From Candidatus Oscillibacter excrementigallinarum (GTDB lineage Bacteria; Bacillota; Clostridia; Oscillospirales; Oscillospiraceae), in the NCBI GenBank assembly GCA_019118245.1, contig DWZJ01000006.1:1-54404 (forward strand): a stretch of 54,404 nt of DNA, given 5' to 3'. The position numbers were made by a program, and so were the translations under genes. The notes under the pieces are model-generated. The model ran no database searches and was not told where the DNA came from. It worked only from the letters and a program-made list of their open reading frames with translations. Shown here piece by piece: positions 51,212 through 54,404 of the stretch (within the stretch, counting starts at the first letter, position 1; the number at the start of each line of letters is the position of its first letter).

Positions 51212-51928
51212 ATGGAGACGAACAAGCGGAAGAGCACGGCGCCCTTTTACGCGGCCGCGGCGGTGTGGCTGGCCTACGCGGTGATCTTCCCCCTGTATGA
51301 GCCGCTGCACTATGTCCTGGCGGCCGGAGCGGCCCTGCTGGCCTTCCTGGTGTCGTCCGCCCTCTGCCGGAGCGGCCCGGCGGGGGAGACGGCCCGGCCG
51401 CAGGAGCGGACGGAGGCTGAACAGAAGCCGGCCTCCACCGGCAACGCGGAGCTGGACAAGATGATCCGGGACGGGGCCCTGGCCATCCAGGAGATGAAGC
51501 GGCTGGATGAGAACATCGCAGACCCGGGCATCTCCGCCGACATCGTGCGGCTGGAGCAGGTCAGCGCCAAGATCTTTGAAGAGGTGCGCCAGCACCCGGA
51601 GAAGCTGCCCCAGATCCGGCGCTTTTTGGACTACTATCTGCCCACCACGCTGAAGCTGCTGAACGCCTATGACCGGATGAGCGGCACCGGCGTCTCCGGG
51701 GAGAACATCGACACCACCCTTGCCAAGGTGGAGGGGATGATGCGGACCATCGTGGCGGCCTTTGAAAAGCAGCTGGACAGCCTGTACGGCGCCGAGGCCC
51801 TGGACATCTCCACGGACATCACGGTGCTGGAGAACATGATGGCCCGGGAGGGCCTGACCGGCGACCCGCTGAAAGCGGAGACGAAAAAGGCGGAAAAGGA
51901 CGGGAGCGATATCCAGCTGGAGCTGTGA
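51212..51928 (+). CDS. XpaC-like protein (5-bromo-4-chloroindolyl phosphate hydrolysis family)
   Basis: The 238-residue protein has two closely spaced N-terminal membrane helices (about 12-30 and 33-52), then a helical cytoplasmic domain with LPQIRRFLDYYLPTTLKLLNAY, the signature of the XpaC family. The family name comes from an old phenotype; true function is unclear. It is the usual genetic partner of TelA, found here two genes downstream. AAGGAGG precedes the ATG. Confidence 0.88.
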   Translation: METNKRKSTAPFYAAAAVWLAYAVIFPLYEPLHYVLAAGAALLAFLVSSALCRSGPAGETARPQERTEAEQKPASTGNAELDKMIRDGALAIQEMKRLDENIADPGISADIVRLEQVSAKIFEEVRQHPEKLPQIRRFLDYYLPTTLKLLNAYDRMSGTGVSGENIDTTLAKVEGMMRTIVAAFEKQLDSLYGAEALDISTDITVLENMMAREGLTGDPLKAETKKAEKDGSDIQLEL

Positions 51929-51940
51929 GGGGGTGCCTCT

Positions 51941-52207
51941 ATGCAGACGGCGAAAAAATGGCCTAAGTCGGACCACGAGCTGTTTTCTGCTGTGGTGTGT
52001 ACGCTGGCCGCTGCTGCGTGGGTCTATGACGCCGCTGTGCGGCAGCTGGTGCCAGTTGAGGTGTGGTTCCGCTGGGGGCTTGCCGTGGCAACAGGGGGCC
52101 TGGCTGTGAGACAGTGGTATCACTGGCTCCGATGCCGGAAGCACCAGATGGATGATGCGGGCGCCGCGGAGGCCCCGGAGACCAACTATGATCGAGAATA
52201 CGAATAA
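51941..52207 (+). CDS. Small membrane protein between xpaC and telA
   Basis: An 88-residue protein with two predicted helices (about 14-33 and 42-60) and a charged C-terminal tail ending NYDREYE. It lies 12 bases after xpaC and 15 before telA with GAGGGGG upstream, so it is part of the operon. I do not recognise a family; it could help assemble the XpaC-TelA complex at the membrane. Confidence 0.72.
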   Translation: MQTAKKWPKSDHELFSAVVCTLAAAAWVYDAAVRQLVPVEVWFRWGLAVATGGLAVRQWYHWLRCRKHQMDDAGAAEAPETNYDREYE

Positions 52208-52222
52208 ACGGAGGAGAACACA

Positions 52223-53404
52223 ATGGCTGACGAGAAGAGCATGATGCCCGAGCTGACCCTGGATCCCGACCGGACGGAGGAGGTGCCCCAGCTGACGCTG
52301 GACCCGGTGGCTCCCGCCACCCCGGCCACGCCCGCTCCGGAGCCCGCCAAGCCGGAGGTGACGCCGGTGCAGATGGACGAGAACCTGCTGAACGACGCGG
52401 AGAAGCAGGCGGTGGAGGCGTTCTCCAAGAAGATTGACCTGACGGACTCCAACCTGATCCTCCAGTACGGCGCGGCGGCCCAGAAGAACGTGGCCAGCTT
52501 CTCGGAAAACGCGCTGAACTCCGTGCGCACCAAGGACCTGGGGGAGGTGGGCAAGTCCCTCTCCGACCTGGTGGTGGAGCTGAAGGGCTTCGGCGAGGAA
52601 GAGGAGAAGAAGGGCTTCTTCGGCTTCTTCAAAAAGGCCGGCAGCAAGCTGGAGGCCATGAAGGCCCAGTACGCCAAGGTGGAGACCAACGTGGACAAGA
52701 TCGCCCGGGAGCTGGAGCAGCACCAGGTGACGTTGCTGAAAGACGTGGCCATGCTGGACCAGATGTACGAGCTGAACCTGAAATACTACAAGGAGCTCAC
52801 CATGTACATCCTGGCGGGCAAGAAGAAGCTGGAGGATGTGCGAGCCAATGAGCTGCCCGCCCTGAAGGCCAAGGCGGAGCAGTCCGGCGCCCAGGAGGAC
52901 GCCCAGGCCTACAACGACATGGTCCAGATGTGCGAGCGGTTCGAGAAGAAGCTCCACGACCTGGAGCTGACCCGGATGATCTCCGTCCAGATGGGCCCCC
53001 AGACCCGGCTGCTGCAGAACAACGACACCCTGATGGTGGAGAAGATCCAGTCCTCCCTGGTGAACACCATCCCCCTGTGGAAGAGCCAGATGGTGCTGGC
53101 TCTGGGGCTGGAGCACAGCCGTCAGGCCACCGCCGCCCAGAGCGCCGTCACCGAGGTGACCAACGACCTGCTGAAAAAGAACGCCGACATGCTGAAAATG
53201 GGCACGGTGGAGACCGCCAAGGAGGCGGAGCGGAGCATCGTGGACATCGAGACGCTGCAGCACACCAACCAGCAGCTGATCTCCACCCTGGATGAGGTGA
53301 TGAACATCCAGCGGGAGGGCGCGGCGAAGCGGAAGGCCGCCGAGGCGGAGCTGGGCCGCATCGAGGGCGAGCTGAAGCAGAAGCTGCTCGAGCTGAGAAA
53401 TTAA
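52223..53404 (+). CDS. TelA-family toxic anion resistance protein
   Basis: The 393-residue protein matches the TelA (KlaA/YaaN) family. A variable acidic N-terminus is followed by a long helical, coiled-coil-prone body (about 60-390) with KGFFGFFKKAGSKLEAMKAQY, LLKDVAMLDQMYELNLKYYKEL and LLQNNDTLMVEKIQSSLVNTIPLWK segments typical of it. Members are linked to tellurite, bacteriocin or envelope-stress tolerance; mechanism unknown. Cytoplasmic, cotranscribed with xpaC. AACGGAGGA precedes the ATG, and a strong hairpin follows the stop. Confidence 0.9.
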   Translation: MADEKSMMPELTLDPDRTEEVPQLTLDPVAPATPATPAPEPAKPEVTPVQMDENLLNDAEKQAVEAFSKKIDLTDSNLILQYGAAAQKNVASFSENALNSVRTKDLGEVGKSLSDLVVELKGFGEEEEKKGFFGFFKKAGSKLEAMKAQYAKVETNVDKIARELEQHQVTLLKDVAMLDQMYELNLKYYKELTMYILAGKKKLEDVRANELPALKAKAEQSGAQEDAQAYNDMVQMCERFEKKLHDLELTRMISVQMGPQTRLLQNNDTLMVEKIQSSLVNTIPLWKSQMVLALGLEHSRQATAAQSAVTEVTNDLLKKNADMLKMGTVETAKEAERSIVDIETLQHTNQQLISTLDEVMNIQREGAAKRKAAEAELGRIEGELKQKLLELRN

Positions 53405-53669
53405 AGGGGGAGCAGGCTCCCCCTTTGCCCGCAAGGGGCACGCCGCATCCGTAAAGCGGCAAAGCCGCTAACGGCTGCGCAGTAGAACCCCCACCACCAG
53501 TGACGTCGGCCACTGGTGTGTGCGCCCCACGGGCGCACGGGTCGGGGAATTTTCGCCACGTACACGCCGCGGCGAAAATGATTGAAATTTCTTCATTCGC
53601 CAGAGGCGAACGAACTGGGGAAAATCGGAGGTTTTCCCCTAGTCCCCTTTCCCGCTGGCGGGGAAGGGG
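53403..53669. repeat. Array of nine consecutive hairpins
   Basis: Stem-loops at 53403-53426 (telA terminator-like, AAAGGGGGAGC arms), 53427-53439, 53444-53479, 53495-53518, 53520-53538, 53549-53579 (ATTTTCGCC arms), 53596-53610, 53617-53639 (GGGGAAAA arms) and 53644-53669 (12 bp). Almost every base is in a stem or short loop. It fills the whole gap between telA and the TPM gene, and no open frame is credible. Confidence 0.85.
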
Positions 53670-53687
53670 CGGAGAGGACATACGACT

Positions 53688-54404
53688 ATGAAGTTTTTTC
53701 AGAAACGGGCCGTGGCGGTGGTGGTGCTGGTGTTGGCCATCGTGGCCGGGGTGGCCATCGGGCAGGCCAAGAGGCCGGACACCAGCGGTGAGGCGTCTAC
53801 CGCCATCGTGGGGTCCTATACATATGTATACGACTACGCCGGGGTGCTGACGGATGAGACCATGGAGCATATCGACGCCATGAATGCCTCCCTGTTCGCC
53901 CAGACCGGGGCTCAGATCCTGGTGGATGTGGTGAATTCCACCGGCGGCGTGGACATCATGGAGTACGCCGCGGACCTGGGGAACACCTACGGCGTGGGCT
54001 CCGCGGAGCGGAACAACGGCGTGGTGATGCTGCTGGCCCTGGACAACATCTCCCAGAGCGGCCTGATGGGCGACTACTGCGTGGTGGTGGGGACCGGGCT
54101 GGAGAGCTATGCGGACGATTTCGTCAGCCTGCAGTCCTATTACCTGGAGGAGGATTTTGCCGCCGGGGACTACGACGCGGGCGTGGAAAAGACCTTCGAC
54201 GCCTTCATCGACTGGTTCGCCGACTTCTACGGCGTCACCATCCGGGAGGGGTATATCCCGGCTGTCCGGGAGACCTATTCCAGCGGCAGCGGGTACTATA
54301 CGGAGACCCACGGCTATGTGGCCCCGGCCTTCGGGTCCCTGGTGAGCGGCGTTGTGATGCTGCTGGTGGTGCTGGTGGTGCTGTGGGTGATCCTGGACGG
54401 CGTG
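53688..54404 (+). CDS. TPM-domain membrane protein, 3' end cut by the window
   Basis: The first 239 codons are present and the frame is open at the window end. An N-terminal membrane helix (about 8-25) precedes a TPM domain (about 45-190). The latter opens with YVYDYAGVLTDETMEHIDAMN and has AQILVDVVNSTGGVDIMEYAADLG and NNGVVMLLALDN, the YgcG pattern. A second membrane helix begins near 222. TPM proteins are extracytoplasmic, often beside XpaC/TelA genes, and may act as phosphatases or assembly factors. GGAGAGG is the RBS; ATG at 53688. Confidence 0.85.
   Translation, partial: MKFFQKRAVAVVVLVLAIVAGVAIGQAKRPDTSGEASTAIVGSYTYVYDYAGVLTDETMEHIDAMNASLFAQTGAQILVDVVNSTGGVDIMEYAADLGNTYGVGSAERNNGVVMLLALDNISQSGLMGDYCVVVGTGLESYADDFVSLQSYYLEEDFAAGDYDAGVEKTFDAFIDWFADFYGVTIREGYIPAVRETYSSGSGYYTETHGYVAPAFGSLVSGVVMLLVVLVVLWVILDGV

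Noticed and set aside
51128-53434. Minus-strand frame of 768 codons opposite xpaC-telA
   Set aside because: Shadow of the real operon. Leu/Val/His-rich with no motifs, and it runs through several genes and the promoter.
1-54404. CRISPR arrays, tRNA or rRNA genes, prophage or insertion sequences
   Set aside because: No regularly spaced repeats, cloverleaf-like tRNA sequence, rRNA signature, phage gene or transposase was recognised. A tRNAscan and IS search would settle this.

Overview
The window is GC-rich bacterial chromosome with densely packed genes, strong AGGAGG-type ribosome binding sites, TTGACA/TATAAT-type promoters, many hairpin terminators, a lysine riboswitch, a vanG-type cluster, XpaC/TelA genes, AzlCD and SLH repeats. 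Together these point to a high-GC member of the Bacillota, most likely a gut Oscillospiraceae relative of Flavonifractor, Lawsonibacter or Oscillibacter. That assignment is inferred from gene content. No rRNA, tRNA, prophage, insertion sequence or CRISPR array was seen.

Layout. 1-736 is a non-coding, hairpin-rich leader. 737-3913 carries argB, argD and argF, followed by a convergent membrane-bound XRE-type protein. 5435-11004 is a minus-strand five-gene Opp/Dpp-type ABC importer. Its leader contains a clear lysine riboswitch, a terminator and a consensus promoter, so this 'peptide' transporter is probably a lysine or lysine-related uptake system. A divergent alanine-dehydrogenase-like enzyme and a MATE exporter follow. 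14283-20556 holds an Lrp/AsnC regulator and then vanR-vanS-vanG-vanXY-vanT, a compact VanG-type (D-Ala-D-Ser) glycopeptide-resistance set. 20636-24631 (minus) is a catabolic operon of split dihydroxyacetone-type kinase (dhaL, dhaK), an LsrF-like aldolase/thiolase and a small VOC protein, next to a SorC/LsrR-like regulator. Asparagine synthetase, a sodium/proline symporter, an LTA-synthase-like protein fused to SLH repeats, an AraC regulator and a YczE-like membrane protein follow.

33286-39908 (minus) is a carbohydrate ABC importer operon headed by a LacI regulator with two identical operators; a ComEC-type metallo-beta-lactamase-fold hydrolase sits inside it. Next come brnQ, a DUF4358 lipoprotein, a DUF362 ferredoxin-like protein, murI, a ywiB-like gene, argS, azlCD, a lipoprotein, a DUF6512-type membrane protein and finally xpaC, a small membrane gene, telA and a TPM-domain gene cut by the window end.

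Main themes are amino-acid handling (arginine synthesis and charging, lysine-controlled import, asparagine, proline and branched-chain transport), cell-envelope modification (vanG set, murI, LTA synthase-SLH) and sugar or keto-sugar catabolism. The best leads are the lysine riboswitch on a peptide-type transporter, a perfect 17-bp complementarity between the 5' and 3' UTRs of the araC-type gene, the LsrR/LsrF operon with a DhaKL kinase in place of LsrK, the LTA synthase-SLH fusion, and a class of multi-hairpin intergenic arrays, one of which is flanked by an exact 45-bp duplication.
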